This document shows, piece by piece, positions 45,100 through 54,200 of a stretch of 64,000 nt of DNA. Each line of letters opens with the position of its first letter. The first letter of the stretch is position 1. The stretch covers positions 620,001 to 684,000 of the forward strand of contig JANQRU010000007.1 of the NCBI GenBank assembly GCA_028284415.1, read 5' to 3'. The DNA comes from Pyrinomonadaceae bacterium. Lineage in GTDB: Bacteria > Acidobacteriota > Blastocatellia > Pyrinomonadales > Pyrinomonadaceae. The notes under the pieces were generated by a model. It was not told the origin of the DNA and did not search any database. It saw only the letters and a list, made by a program, of their open reading frames with translations. Both the position numbers and the translations under genes were made by a program.

Positions 45100-45363
45100 C
45101 TATTCATCAAGTTTGATTTTCATCCTCTGCAAAGTTCGCAAATCGTCGTCGGTTAAATGAAGTTTACCCTCTTCGGAAAATTCTTTATTTGAACCAAGAA
45201 TTTCTTGTAAATCTATTTCCAGTTTCAGACTTATATTTGGTTCATACCCCATTCGACGCAGATCATCCATTGCCGCTGCTACAATCGGAGATTGCTCTAC
45301 AGCAGCATTAACTGCATCGCCCAATTCCTGCAAAGCCTTTTTTCCTTTTCCGTCTAACTCCAT
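45100..45363 (-). CDS. Small conserved-looking protein of unknown function
   Basis: An 87-residue acidic protein with no recognised domain. It is mostly helical at the start (KKALQELGDAVNAAVEQSPI) and ends with a helix (DDDLRTLQRMKIKLDE). First gene of a minus-strand run of four (this gene, the SPLDWALI protein, the membrane protein and rlmD) with small gaps. Its regular codon use and position support a real gene despite its size. It is divergent from the mutase gene across a 97-base gap. Confidence 0.68.
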   Translation of the reverse strand: MELDGKGKKALQELGDAVNAAVEQSPIVAAAMDDLRRMGYEPNISLKLEIDLQEILGSNKEFSEEGKLHLTDDDLRTLQRMKIKLDE

Positions 45364-45460
45364 TTGTGTAATAAGAATTTACTTGAGACACGCAAATTAG
45401 TCAAAAGTTTTACATAACTCAAGACTTAAGACTCAAGACTTTTTCTGATAAATTAAGGAA

Positions 45461-47053
45461 ATGCAAAGACGAGAAAAATTTGAAACTTCATCAGGTATCG
45501 AATTACCGAGTGAATTTAATCCAGAAAATACTGAAGCGATTGATTACGACGAAGATTTAGGAAAATCAGGCGAATTTCCTTTTACACGTGGCGTTTATCC
45601 CGGAATGTATCGTGGACGTTTTTGGACGATGCGACAATATGCGGGTTTTGCGACTGCGGAAGAATCCAATGAGCGTTACAAATATCTTTTGGCAAACGGC
45701 ACGACTGGATTGAGCGTTGCGTTTGATTTGCCGACGCAAATTGGTTTGGATTCGGATGATCCGCTTGCGTCGGGCGAAGTCGGAAAGGTCGGTGTGGCGA
45801 TTGATTCTTTGGAAGATATGCTCACGCTTTTTGATGACATTCCGCTTGATAAAGTTTCAACTTCGATGACAATAAACGCGACGGCTTCAACACTTCTCTG
45901 TCTTTATTTAGCCGTAGCGAAAAAGCAAAATGTCAGCTTCGATAAAGTAAACGGCACGATTCAAAATGATATTTTGAAGGAATATATCGCTCGCGGAACT
46001 TACATTTATCCACCAAAACCTTCGATGCGACTTATTACCGACACATTCGCTTTTTGTGCAAAAGAAGTGCCGAAATGGAACACAATTTCGATTTCGGGTT
46101 ATCACATCAGAGAAGCTGGTTCGACTGCCGCTCAAGAAGTTGCGTTCACGCTTGCCGATGCAATTTGCTATGTCGAAGCCGCCATCGAAGCAGGTTTAGA
46201 AGTTGACCAATTCGCACCTCGTCTTTCATTTTTCTTCAACGCACACAACAATCTTTTGGAAGAAATCGCCAAATTCCGTGCCGCTCGTAGAATTTGGGCA
46301 AGAACGATGAAAGAACGTTTCGGTGCAAAAAACAAAAAATCTTTGATGCTGCGTTTTCACACGCAAACGGCGGGTTCGACTTTGACCGCACAGCAACCAG
46401 AAGTAAATGTTGTGCGAACAACAATTCAGGCACTCGCCGCAGTTCTAGGTGGTACGCAAAGCTTGCACACAAACGGAATGGATGAAGCCTTATCTTTGCC
46501 AACCAGACAAGCCGCCAGAATCGCACTTCGCACGCAGCAAGTCATTGCTCACGAATCAGGGGTTGCCGACACAGCCGATCCCTTCGGTGGAAGTTACGCC
46601 ATCGAAGAATTAACCAACCAACTCGAAACAAAAGCCCTCGATTACATCCAAAAAATTGATGACCTTGGCGGAATGCTCAAATCAATCGAAGAAGGCTACG
46701 TCCAAAGAGAAATCCAAGAAGCCGCCTATCAATATCAAAAGGGTATCGAAACCCAAGATGAAATCGTCGTCGGTGTAAATAAATTCAGCATCGAAGAAGA
46801 TGAAACAATTCCAATCCTAAAAGTTGATGAAGAGATCGAACGCGGACAAACCGAAAGAGTTAAAGCAGTTAGAGAAAAACGAAATGCCGAAAATGCCGAA
46901 AATGCCTTGGCAAAATTAGAAGAAGCCGCAAAAGGCAATGAAAATCTTCTGCCGAAAATTTTAGATTGTGTTGAAAACTATGTAACCGTCGGCGAAATAT
47001 CACATCGCTTGCGAAAAGTCTGGGGTGAGTACCAAGAAGCAATTACTATTTAG
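45461..47053 (+). CDS. Methylmalonyl-CoA mutase, catalytic (large) subunit
   Basis: A 530-residue TIM-barrel subunit that isomerises methylmalonyl-CoA to succinyl-CoA. Visible family blocks are [72 protein letters not shown] and [17 protein letters not shown]. It ends after the barrel plus a short helical tail; the C-terminal B12-binding domain (DxHxxG) present in about 700-residue mutases is absent, so a separate B12 subunit is needed. A short tandem repeat gives NAENAENA in the tail. The enzyme would work with MeaB and the epimerase of the 25-26 kb locus. The stop overlaps that of the convergent CoA-transferase gene by 4 bases. Confidence 0.94.
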   Translation: MQRREKFETSSGIELPSEFNPENTEAIDYDEDLGKSGEFPFTRGVYPGMYRGRFWTMRQYAGFATAEESNERYKYLLANGTTGLSVAFDLPTQIGLDSDDPLASGEVGKVGVAIDSLEDMLTLFDDIPLDKVSTSMTINATASTLLCLYLAVAKKQNVSFDKVNGTIQNDILKEYIARGTYIYPPKPSMRLITDTFAFCAKEVPKWNTISISGYHIREAGSTAAQEVAFTLADAICYVEAAIEAGLEVDQFAPRLSFFFNAHNNLLEEIAKFRAARRIWARTMKERFGAKNKKSLMLRFHTQTAGSTLTAQQPEVNVVRTTIQALAAVLGGTQSLHTNGMDEALSLPTRQAARIALRTQQVIAHESGVADTADPFGGSYAIEELTNQLETKALDYIQKIDDLGGMLKSIEEGYVQREIQEAAYQYQKGIETQDEIVVGVNKFSIEEDETIPILKVDEEIERGQTERVKAVREKRNAENAENALAKLEEAAKGNENLLPKILDCVENYVTVGEISHRLRKVWGEYQEAITI

Positions 47054-48321
47054 AGGATTTTGAAACGCTCGTGAGCTGCTTTTTCCAGTTTCTCACGATG
47101 ATTCGGGTGTGCAATTTTGATTAATGCTTTAGCACGTTCGCGTAGTGTTTTTCCGTAAAGATTTACTGCACCAAATTCAGTGACAACGTAATGCGTGTGT
47201 GCTCTTGTTGTGACAACACCGGCTCCTTTTTTCAAAATGGGAACAATTTTTGACTCACCTCTTCTGGTTGTCGAAGCCAAGGTAATTACAGGTTTGCCAC
47301 CTTCCGAAATTGCCGCTCCACGCATAAAATCCATCTGTCCACCAACACCCGAGTAAAGTCTTTCGCCAATTGAGTCGGCACAAACCTGTCCGGTTAAATC
47401 AACTTCAATTGCACTATTAATCGCAACGACTTTGGGATTTCTGCAAATAACTTGAGGATTATTAACATATTCAGCCCCGAGCATCATAAACTCGGGATTG
47501 TCATCTATGTAGTCATAAAGTTTTCTTGTCCCTAAAACAAAACTTGCGACTACCTTGTTTTTATGAACTTTCTTAAATTTTCCATTAACAACGCCTCTTT
47601 CCAACAAATCAATTAATCTATTTGAAAACATCTCAGAATGTATGCCCAAATCTTTGTGGTTTTTCAATGCAACCAAGACTGCATTGGGAATTGCCCCAAT
47701 TCCCATTTGCAAGGTTGAACCGTCTTCGATTAATTCTGCACAATGTTTGCCAATTGCAATTTCAGCATCCGTTAATTGAATCCATTTATTCTCAGGTAAT
47801 TCGTCTTTTACAGTTACTCCATAATCAATTTCATCTATATGAATAAGTCCGTCGCCATGCGTTCGCGGCATATTTCGATTTATTTGTGCAACAACGCACT
47901 CTGCCATCTGAACTCCAGCTAATGTAATATCAATTGAAGTTCCAAGCGAACAATAACCATGTTTATCCGGCGGTGAAACATGAACTAAAGCAACATCAAT
48001 TGGTATTATCTCCCGTCTAAAAAGCGTCGGGATTTCGCTCAGAAATGTTGGAATATAATCTGCCATCCCTGTTTCAATTGCTTTACGAATGTTTGAACCT
48101 ATAAAAAAAGCATTCGTATGAAAACTCTCATTAAATTCAGGTCTAACATAATCCGCGTCACCTTCCGTGTGGAGATGGTATATCTCTACGCCTTTTAACT
48201 CGGAAGCCCTTTCAGTCATTGCTCTTACAAGAGTTTGCGGATATGCGGCAACGCCTTGGATAAAAACTCTGTCACCCGATTTAATTACACTGATGGCTTC
48301 TTCTGCACTGACTAATTTCAT
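47050..48321 (-). CDS. Acetyl-CoA hydrolase/CoA-transferase (4-hydroxybutyrate CoA-transferase-like)
   Basis: A 423-residue family I CoA-transferase that moves CoA between acyl groups (acetate, 4-hydroxybutyrate or related acids). The ATG at MKLVSAEEA is preferred over a TTG two codons earlier. Conserved blocks include [40 protein letters not shown] (probable catalytic Glu), [20 protein letters not shown] and [13 protein letters not shown]. The true acyl donor/acceptor pair is not readable. Convergent with the mutase gene; it could feed or drain the same acyl-CoA pool (inference). Confidence 0.9.
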   Translation of the reverse strand: MKLVSAEEAISVIKSGDRVFIQGVAAYPQTLVRAMTERASELKGVEIYHLHTEGDADYVRPEFNESFHTNAFFIGSNIRKAIETGMADYIPTFLSEIPTLFRREIIPIDVALVHVSPPDKHGYCSLGTSIDITLAGVQMAECVVAQINRNMPRTHGDGLIHIDEIDYGVTVKDELPENKWIQLTDAEIAIGKHCAELIEDGSTLQMGIGAIPNAVLVALKNHKDLGIHSEMFSNRLIDLLERGVVNGKFKKVHKNKVVASFVLGTRKLYDYIDDNPEFMMLGAEYVNNPQVICRNPKVVAINSAIEVDLTGQVCADSIGERLYSGVGGQMDFMRGAAISEGGKPVITLASTTRRGESKIVPILKKGAGVVTTRAHTHYVVTEFGAVNLYGKTLRERAKALIKIAHPNHREKLEKAAHERFKIL

Positions 48322-48360
48322 AAACAACGATTTTTGAGTAAATCTCAGAGACTAGAAATT

Positions 48361-48561
48361 TTAATTTGAATCAATAATCTCAGAAAATCCAGTCGAGACC
48401 AAACTTGCTAAGTCTGCGGGTTCTAAAATCGGAGGGCTTTCTTTACCGAAACCATTAAATACAAAAGCTAAATCATGTTTGGAAAAAGCAAATTTACTTC
48501 TGCAATCTGATTTGATTTCAAAGTTCTTTAATGCTATTGTTTCATCTGTGAAACAATCATT
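48361..48561 (-). pseudogene. Open frame without start codon, possible gene remnant
   Basis: Between the CoA-transferase start and the divergent Rad52-like gene the minus strand has 66 uninterrupted codons ending LASLVSTGFSEIIDSN and a TAA stop. It has no ATG or GTG, and TTG only near the end. The composition (KFAFSKHDLAFVFNGFGKES, PPILEPAD) looks protein-like. It may be a decayed gene, a frameshifted gene or chance. An ATG seven codons from a stop exists in another frame just upstream. Confidence 0.3.
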
Positions 48562-48581
48562 TTAGACACTCGGAGAAAATT

Positions 48582-49022
48582 ATGGCAGAAGCATCGGTAG
48601 CCACGGAGAATATAGAAGAAATTGAAGAACAAATGCCAGCCCAAGAAGATGGCAAATTGCGTTCGATTCGGGATATCGTTAAAGATTTATCTAAACCCGT
48701 TGCAAAAAGACATTTGCGAGTTCGCAGACAAGGCGGCAAAGAAATTGGCTATATCGCTTGGCATGATGCAATCAAATATCTAGACCATTATGCTCCGGGC
48801 TGGAATTATGAAGTTCGCTCAATGGATTCAATCGGTGGAAAACTAATTCTCACAATCCGTCTTTCGATCCCTTGCTTGGAAGGAGTTGTTTTTAGAGAAG
48901 CAACAGGACAAGAAGATGAATCAAAAGATACTTATGGGGATTCTTCCAGCAATGCTGAATCAATGGCTCTAAGACGAGCTGCTGCAAAATTTGGTTTGGG
49001 TTTATATCTTTACGATCAATAA
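48582..49022 (+). CDS. Rad52/22-like single-strand annealing protein
   Basis: A 146-residue protein of the Rad52/Rad22 family, ATP-independent DNA-annealing proteins used in recombination and repair. After an acidic 25-residue N-terminus come YIAWHDAIKYLDHYAPGWNY, LILTIRLSIPCLEGVVFREA, and the hallmark SSNAESMALRRAAAKFGLGL, which corresponds to the conserved A-L-rraa-r-fG-GL-Y block. In other bacteria close homologues are mostly phage- or plasmid-borne, but no phage genes are near, so it may be domesticated (inference). CGGAG lies 6 bases before the ATG. Confidence 0.85.
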   Translation: MAEASVATENIEEIEEQMPAQEDGKLRSIRDIVKDLSKPVAKRHLRVRRQGGKEIGYIAWHDAIKYLDHYAPGWNYEVRSMDSIGGKLILTIRLSIPCLEGVVFREATGQEDESKDTYGDSSSNAESMALRRAAAKFGLGLYLYDQ

Positions 49023-49041
49023 TTTCCTTCACAAAAACCTA

Positions 49042-49071
49042 GTGACAAACATTGTTTAACTGTGTTATTAT
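49042..49071 (+). promoter_or_regulatory. Possible promoter of pilT
   Basis: GTGACA (-35-like) and TATTAT (-10-like) separated by 18 bases, about 105 bases upstream of the PilT start. A short TGAGCT / AGCTCA inverted repeat follows. Match is moderate. Confidence 0.3.
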
Positions 49072-49176
49072 TTACTTGAGCTATATTCAGAGCTCATTTT
49101 GAAGTACACAATCAAAACTTTTTCTACCCCAACGGAACTCCCATAATCCACAAAACCCAACCTACTAAATAAGAAA

Positions 49177-51087
49177 ATGGAAAAGCTTAACTTTTATTTG
49201 AGACAATTAATGTCTGTAAACGGGCAAGAACTCCGTCTTGAACCAAACAAAAAACCATATGTTGTCAGTTCTAATGGGAACTCTGACTTAGGAAACTCGC
49301 CTTTACTGGGTTCACACATCAATTCAATGGTATTTTCATTGATACCGAATGATGTTAAACAAGAATTGCCTAATCAATCTGAGGTCGAATTTGTCCATCC
49401 GCATATGCTTGGCAAATTTAAGTTTTTGGTCAAGAAATCGCCTTCTGGTTTCAACGTAACTGTTTGTCCTGATGGAGCATCATCAGTCTCCGAAGCACCT
49501 TCTGTTTCGGAACAGGAAGCAGCTCCAACGGTTTCAAGTCCGGTTGTTGAGGAAGTTCCTTCACAAACGGTTAATTCTGTAAATGAATCAGCTGAGCAAA
49601 CTGCTCAAGAAACACCTTCAGGACTAGATAGCTTCAATTTTGAAAGCAATAATGCTGCTCCGGCAGAAGATGCTTCTCTAGATAATTTACAATCAAATAT
49701 GGAGTCTCAGATTCCGCAAATTGAGCAGATCGAAGTTGAAAGCGTAGAAACAAATTCAAGCTTTGAACAAAATACACCATCATCCGAAAATGATCCTTTC
49801 CAAATTGATTACGAGCAAGACATTCAAATAGAAGTTGAGCAAGAAGAACCTGCAGTTGCTAATTCTTTTGAAGTTAGTAATCTGCAAACTCAAGCACAAG
49901 ATTCTCAGCCGGAAGTAATTCAAGCATCAGTTCCACAAGTAGAGATGCCTGTTTCCGAGCCTACTCAAACAGCTGAAGTTTCTGCACCAGCCCAATCAAA
50001 TCCGCAAGCTCGCTCACAGATGGATACTTTGTTCAAGAAAATGGCAGAAATTGGTGCATCCGATCTTCATCTAAGCGTTTCAGTTCCGCCAATGGTTCGC
50101 AAAGACGGTAAAATGCAAGCTTTGGTGGAAGGTCAACCAGCTTTAACGCCAGATATGATGAAGCAACTTCTGACCTCGATAATGCCTGACAAAAACATAA
50201 AGGAATTTGATGAGCGAAACGATACTGACTTCGCTTATGAAATAAAGGGACTTGCAAGATTCCGTGCAAATATCTTTATGGACAGAAAAGGAATGGGCGG
50301 TGTTTTCCGCATAATTCCATCAGACATTATGACAGCGGAAGATTTGAATCTTTCAAAACACATAATGGAGTTGTGCGAACTATCCAAAGGTCTTGTCGTC
50401 GTAACAGGTCCGACTGGTTCGGGTAAATCAACAACGCTTTGTGCAATGATTGATGCAATTAATAAACGCCGCGAAGATCATATCATCACCATCGAAGACC
50501 CGATCGAATTTACTCATGAAAACCAAAAATGTCTCGTAAATCAACGCGAAGTTCATAACCATACAGATTCTTTTAAGGACGCCTTGCGTGCTGCCCTTCG
50601 TGAAGACCCTGATATTTTACTCGTTGGTGAGATGCGTGACCTTGAAACTATCTCAATCGCTATTGAAACAGCCGAAACAGGACACTTAGTTTTCGGAACA
50701 CTTCACACAACGACGGCAGCTTCGACGGTTGATAGAATCATTGACCAATTTCCTGCTGACCGTCAGCAACAAGTTCGCGTGATGCTTTCAGAATCTTTAC
50801 GCGGAGTAATTGCTCAAACACTTTTGCCGAAAAAAGGTGGCGGAAGAATAGCAGCTCTAGAAGTCCTAATTGTAACGCCTGCTATTTCAAACCTTATCCG
50901 CGAAGGAAAAACCTTCCAAATCCCATCTGCAATGCAAACGGGTAAAAATAAAGGAATGGTTATGCTTAATGATGCCCTGATGGAATTAGTCAACAAAGAC
51001 TTGGTTGAGCCAAAAGATGCATATATAAAAGCCGTAGATAAAACAGGTTTTGAAATGCTTTTACAAAGAAGTGGTAAAAGAATCTAA
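49177..51087 (+). CDS. pilT: Type IV pilus retraction ATPase PilT with N-terminal extension
   Basis: A 636-residue protein; normal PilT is about 345-375. The C-terminal 355 residues are a complete PilT: MDTLFKKMAEIGASDLHLSV from about 282, Walker A GPTGSGKSTT (about 411-420), an Asp box (ITIEDPIEF), a Walker B region in LLVGEMRDLETISIAIETAE, and HTTTAASTVDRIIDQFP. These hexamers disassemble pilin to drive twitching. Upstream are an N-terminal domain (1-100) that looks like a divergent second copy of the PilT N-domain (LNFYLRQLMSVNGQELRLEP, SLIPNDVKQELPN, GKFKFLVKKSP) and an acidic, Gln/Ser/Pro-rich linker (about 105-280). No other pilus genes are adjacent. Confidence 0.93.
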   Translation: MEKLNFYLRQLMSVNGQELRLEPNKKPYVVSSNGNSDLGNSPLLGSHINSMVFSLIPNDVKQELPNQSEVEFVHPHMLGKFKFLVKKSPSGFNVTVCPDGASSVSEAPSVSEQEAAPTVSSPVVEEVPSQTVNSVNESAEQTAQETPSGLDSFNFESNNAAPAEDASLDNLQSNMESQIPQIEQIEVESVETNSSFEQNTPSSENDPFQIDYEQDIQIEVEQEEPAVANSFEVSNLQTQAQDSQPEVIQASVPQVEMPVSEPTQTAEVSAPAQSNPQARSQMDTLFKKMAEIGASDLHLSVSVPPMVRKDGKMQALVEGQPALTPDMMKQLLTSIMPDKNIKEFDERNDTDFAYEIKGLARFRANIFMDRKGMGGVFRIIPSDIMTAEDLNLSKHIMELCELSKGLVVVTGPTGSGKSTTLCAMIDAINKRREDHIITIEDPIEFTHENQKCLVNQREVHNHTDSFKDALRAALREDPDILLVGEMRDLETISIAIETAETGHLVFGTLHTTTAASTVDRIIDQFPADRQQQVRVMLSESLRGVIAQTLLPKKGGGRIAALEVLIVTPAISNLIREGKTFQIPSAMQTGKNKGMVMLNDALMELVNKDLVEPKDAYIKAVDKTGFEMLLQRSGKRI

Positions 51088-51111
51088 CTAACAAAAAATT
51101 GTTACTTTTAG

Positions 51112-51141
51112 AAGTAGGGATAGCAAATGTTATCCCTACTT
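51112..51141 (+). terminator. Rho-independent terminator of pilT
   Basis: Stem AAGTAGGGATA / TATCCCTACTT, extended by two further pairs, 4-base inner loop, followed by TCTTTTTT. It starts 24 bases after the pilT stop. Confidence 0.9.
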
Positions 51142-51225
51142 TCTTTTTTAAATTTGGACAATAAATTTTATTGATAATACAATTCCTTCAAACTATTTTT
51201 TTACCAAAAATCAAAATACAAAGTT

Positions 51226-53652
51226 ATGACAAAATCCTTAGTTTTAGATTTGAGCGAAGTTAGTGCCGACGATGTAGATATTGTCGGCGGAAAATGTGCG
51301 AGTTTGGGTGAATTGTTTCGGGAACTCACGTCGAGAGGTGTACACGCAGTAGATGGATTTACCACAACAAGCCATGCATACAATGAATTTATTAAAACCG
51401 ATGGACTAAGACAGAAATTACAAAAGCTGTTAAAAAACCTGGATGTTGAGAACTTGGATGAACTGGAAAGAGTCGGTAATGAAGCACGCGAATTGATGCT
51501 TGAAACACCTTTTCCCGATGATCTGCGTCACGCAATTTTGGACGCACACAAAAGACTCGGTGAACGCATGGGTGTTAAGAATTTTACTGTTGCAGTTCGT
51601 TCTTCGGCGACGGCGGAAGACTTGCCGGACGCATCTTTTGCAGGACAGCAAGATACGATTTTGAACGTCAAAGGTGAACGAAGTTTGATTGAAGCTTGCC
51701 ACGAATGTCTTGCGTCACTTTGGACTGATCGTGCGATTTCTTATCGGCAAAATAAGGGTTTTGACCATTTTGATGTCGCACTTTCGATCGGTGTCCAGCC
51801 GATGATCCGTTCGGATGCGGCGTGTTCAGGCGTTATGTTTACGCTCGATACCGAAAGTGGTTTTCGTGATGCGGTCGTCATAAACGGTGCTTGGGGATTG
51901 GGTGAAGCGGTCGTGCAAGGAATGGCAACACCTGACGAATGGATCGTTTTTAAGCCAACTTTGAAAGAAGGTCATCGCCCGATCATCACAAGAAAAATGG
52001 GCGTTAAAGAAGTAAAAATGGTTTTCGCAGATGACGGTACAGGCACCCAAATTCGTGATGTTGTTGATTCGCAGAGAAACCGTTTTTGCCTCGCGGGATT
52101 TGAAGTTTTACAACTCGCCGAATGGGCTTGTGCAATTGAAGACCACTATTCAAAACGTGCCGGGAAGCATCAACCGATGGACATCGAATGGGCAAAAGAT
52201 GGCGAAACAGGAAAGTTATTTGTTCTGCAAGCACGCCCCGAAACCGTCCATGCACAAAAAACTGAAAATTTTATTGAGACCTATAAACTGTCCGAAAACC
52301 ACGGTACACCGCTTGTCACTGGTGTAGCTGTCGGTGAAAAGATCGGCACAGGAAAAGTTCACGTTATACTCGATCCCGACAAAATCAAAGATTTCAAAGC
52401 AGGTGATATTTTGGTCACTTCGATGACCGACCCTGCTTGGGAACCGATTATGAAACGTGCTTCGGCAATCGTAACCGACCGTGGTGGAAGAACTTGCCAT
52501 AGTGCAATCATCAGCCGCGAACTCGGACTTCCGTGCATTGTCGGAACTGAAGACGCAACGAAAGTCTTGCGTTCAGGAACAAACGCAACCGTTTCCTGTG
52601 CAGAAGGTGCGGTTGGAAATGTCTATTACGGCAACATTGACTTTGAAGTTACAAAAACGATCATCGAGGAAGGAAAAGAACGTCCTAATACACAAGTTAT
52701 GATGAACGTCGGTGATCCTGACCGAGCTTTTGTTGCTTCAATGTATCCGAATGATGGCGTCGGTTTGGCACGCTTAGAATTTATCATTAACAATCACATC
52801 GGGATTCACCCAATGGCTTTGATAAATTATCCTAATTTAGAAAAACAAGTTGATATAGACACGATTAAACGTATGATCGGTGAAGAAGATCCGAAAGAAT
52901 ACTTCGTCCGCCGACTAGCCGAAGGAATCGCCCGAATCGCGGCAGCATTTTATCCAAAGCCGGTCATTGTTCGGATGTCGGATTTCAAATCAAATGAATA
53001 CGCGAGGCTTATCGGCGGAGCAGAATACGAACCCGACGAAGAAAATCCTATGCTCGGATTTCGCGGTGCTTCAAGATATTATGACGAACGCTACAAAGCA
53101 GGTTTCCGCCTTGAATGTTTAGCTCTGCAAAGAGTCCGCGAAGATATGGGTTTAACGAATGTGAAAGCGATGATTCCATTTGTGAGAACTGTTGAAGAAG
53201 GTAAAAAAGTTATTGACTTAATGGCAGAATTCGACGTTCCACAAGGCGAAAATGACCTCGAAATCTACGCAATGTGTGAACTTCCCGCCAATGTAGTTTT
53301 TGCCGATGAATTCTTAAAAGTTTTCGACGGCTATTCAATTGGTTCAAACGATCTGACACAATTGGCTTTGGGATTAGACCGAGATTCCGAAATGGTCGCC
53401 CATCTATTCGATGAACGAAACGGTGCGGTCGAAAAAATGGTCGCAATGGCAATCGAAGCCGCCATCCGCAACAACAAAAAAATCGGAATCTGCGGACAAG
53501 CACCTTCCGATTATCCCGAATTTGCAGAATTCCTAGTCAAAAAAGGAATCAATTCGATTTCATTAAATCCTGACACAGTCGTCCAAACTACACAGACGAT
53601 TTTGGAGATGGAAAAGGATTTAGCAAAGAAAAACAAGGCGGCGAAGAAATAG
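51226..53652 (+). CDS. ppsA: Phosphoenolpyruvate synthase
   Basis: An 808-residue enzyme that makes PEP from pyruvate and ATP, giving AMP and phosphate, for gluconeogenesis. The ATP-grasp N-domain has VRSSATAEDLPDASFAGQQD and GAWGLGEAVVQG. The swivelling phosphohistidine domain has GGRTCHSAIISRELGLP with the catalytic His at about residue 425, matching E. coli His421. The PEP-binding barrel at the C-terminus has FDGYSIGSNDLTQLALGLDR and ICGQAPSDYPEF, where CGQAP is typical of PpsA rather than PPDK. Length is normal. It ends in a Lys-rich tail (KKNKAAKK). Confidence 0.96.
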   Translation: MTKSLVLDLSEVSADDVDIVGGKCASLGELFRELTSRGVHAVDGFTTTSHAYNEFIKTDGLRQKLQKLLKNLDVENLDELERVGNEARELMLETPFPDDLRHAILDAHKRLGERMGVKNFTVAVRSSATAEDLPDASFAGQQDTILNVKGERSLIEACHECLASLWTDRAISYRQNKGFDHFDVALSIGVQPMIRSDAACSGVMFTLDTESGFRDAVVINGAWGLGEAVVQGMATPDEWIVFKPTLKEGHRPIITRKMGVKEVKMVFADDGTGTQIRDVVDSQRNRFCLAGFEVLQLAEWACAIEDHYSKRAGKHQPMDIEWAKDGETGKLFVLQARPETVHAQKTENFIETYKLSENHGTPLVTGVAVGEKIGTGKVHVILDPDKIKDFKAGDILVTSMTDPAWEPIMKRASAIVTDRGGRTCHSAIISRELGLPCIVGTEDATKVLRSGTNATVSCAEGAVGNVYYGNIDFEVTKTIIEEGKERPNTQVMMNVGDPDRAFVASMYPNDGVGLARLEFIINNHIGIHPMALINYPNLEKQVDIDTIKRMIGEEDPKEYFVRRLAEGIARIAAAFYPKPVIVRMSDFKSNEYARLIGGAEYEPDEENPMLGFRGASRYYDERYKAGFRLECLALQRVREDMGLTNVKAMIPFVRTVEEGKKVIDLMAEFDVPQGENDLEIYAMCELPANVVFADEFLKVFDGYSIGSNDLTQLALGLDRDSEMVAHLFDERNGAVEKMVAMAIEAAIRNNKKIGICGQAPSDYPEFAEFLVKKGINSISLNPDTVVQTTQTILEMEKDLAKKNKAAKK

Positions 53653-53662
53653 TTTTTTTTTC

Positions 53663-53779
53663 ACCACAGAGGGCACGGGAAGCACAGAGGTTTTTGTGGC
53701 AAATAGAAAATAAGTGTTTTCATCTTTTGCTAAAAAATTCACTTTTTTCCTCTCCTGTTTCCTCTGTGTTCTCTGTGGT
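53663..53779. repeat. Imperfect inverted repeat with ACCACAGAG ends
   Basis: The outer ends are ACCACAGAG (53663-53671) and CTCTGTGGT (53771-53779). An inner pair, GCACAGAGG (53682-53690) and CCTCTGTG (53761-53768), repeats the same CACAGAGG word. The element fills the gap between ppsA and the rhodanese gene. Arrays of CACAGAG words are a recurrent intergenic repeat type in environmental bacteria; this may be a small non-autonomous element, and it could also act as a weak terminator. Confidence 0.6.
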
Positions 53780-53794
53780 AAAATCTTAAAAATC

Positions 53795-54124
53795 ATGAAA
53801 GAAATTACAGTTCAAGAATTAAAAGAAAAAATGGATGCGGGCGAAGATTTTCAGCTTATTGATGTTCGTCAGCCGAATGAGTGGGAAATTGCCAAGATCG
53901 AAGGTGCGAAGTTAATTCCGCTTGGCGAGATCATTCAGCGAATGGATGAATTAGACGATTCAAAAGAGATTGTCATGCAATGCAAAAGCGGCGGACGAAG
54001 TGCAAGGGCGATTATGATGTTGCAACAAGCGGGTTTTAAAGGCGACATGGCAAATCTCATCGGCGGAATCGGTGCGTGGTCAGCGGAAATTGATCCTGAT
54101 GTTCCGCAGTATCATTTGCATTAA
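53795..54124 (+). CDS. Single-domain rhodanese-like protein
   Basis: A 109-residue rhodanese. The start MKEITVQELKEKMD is where the family begins; a longer reading from 53714 would be encoded by the intergenic repeat and is rejected. LIDVRQPNEWEIAKIEGA is the CH2A-type motif, and the active-site loop is CKSGGRS, with a Cys able to carry persulphide sulphur. PspE/GlpE-like proteins of this size act as sulphur-transfer or cyanide-detoxifying enzymes; the physiological partner is unknown. Convergent with the [2Fe-2S] protein gene across a hairpin. Confidence 0.93.
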   Translation: MKEITVQELKEKMDAGEDFQLIDVRQPNEWEIAKIEGAKLIPLGEIIQRMDELDDSKEIVMQCKSGGRSARAIMMLQQAGFKGDMANLIGGIGAWSAEIDPDVPQYHLH

Positions 54125-54143
54125 TTAATGAATAATTGAAAGT

Positions 54144-54200
54144 GGAAAACGGACAATCAAAATTTAAGCGTTGGACTCACTCTTTGATTATCCGTTTTCC
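54144..54200. terminator. Convergent hairpin between rhodanese and [2Fe-2S] genes
   Basis: GGAAAACGGACAATCAAA pairs with TTTGATTATCCGTTTTCC over 18 positions with one mismatch, loop of 21 bases. One arm overlaps the end of the minus-strand coding region. No strong T tract follows. Confidence 0.7.

Noticed and set aside
45379-45441. CTTGAG and two ACTCAAGACTT copies between the 87-residue gene and the mutase gene, resembling HAIR half-sites
   Set aside because: The half-sites are not spaced by 7 bases in inverted orientation; the ACTCAAGACTT copies are direct repeats. No heat-shock gene is adjacent.
53714-53794. Longer rhodanese start
   Set aside because: The added 27 residues are translated intergenic repeat (CACAGAG element) and are not part of the fold.
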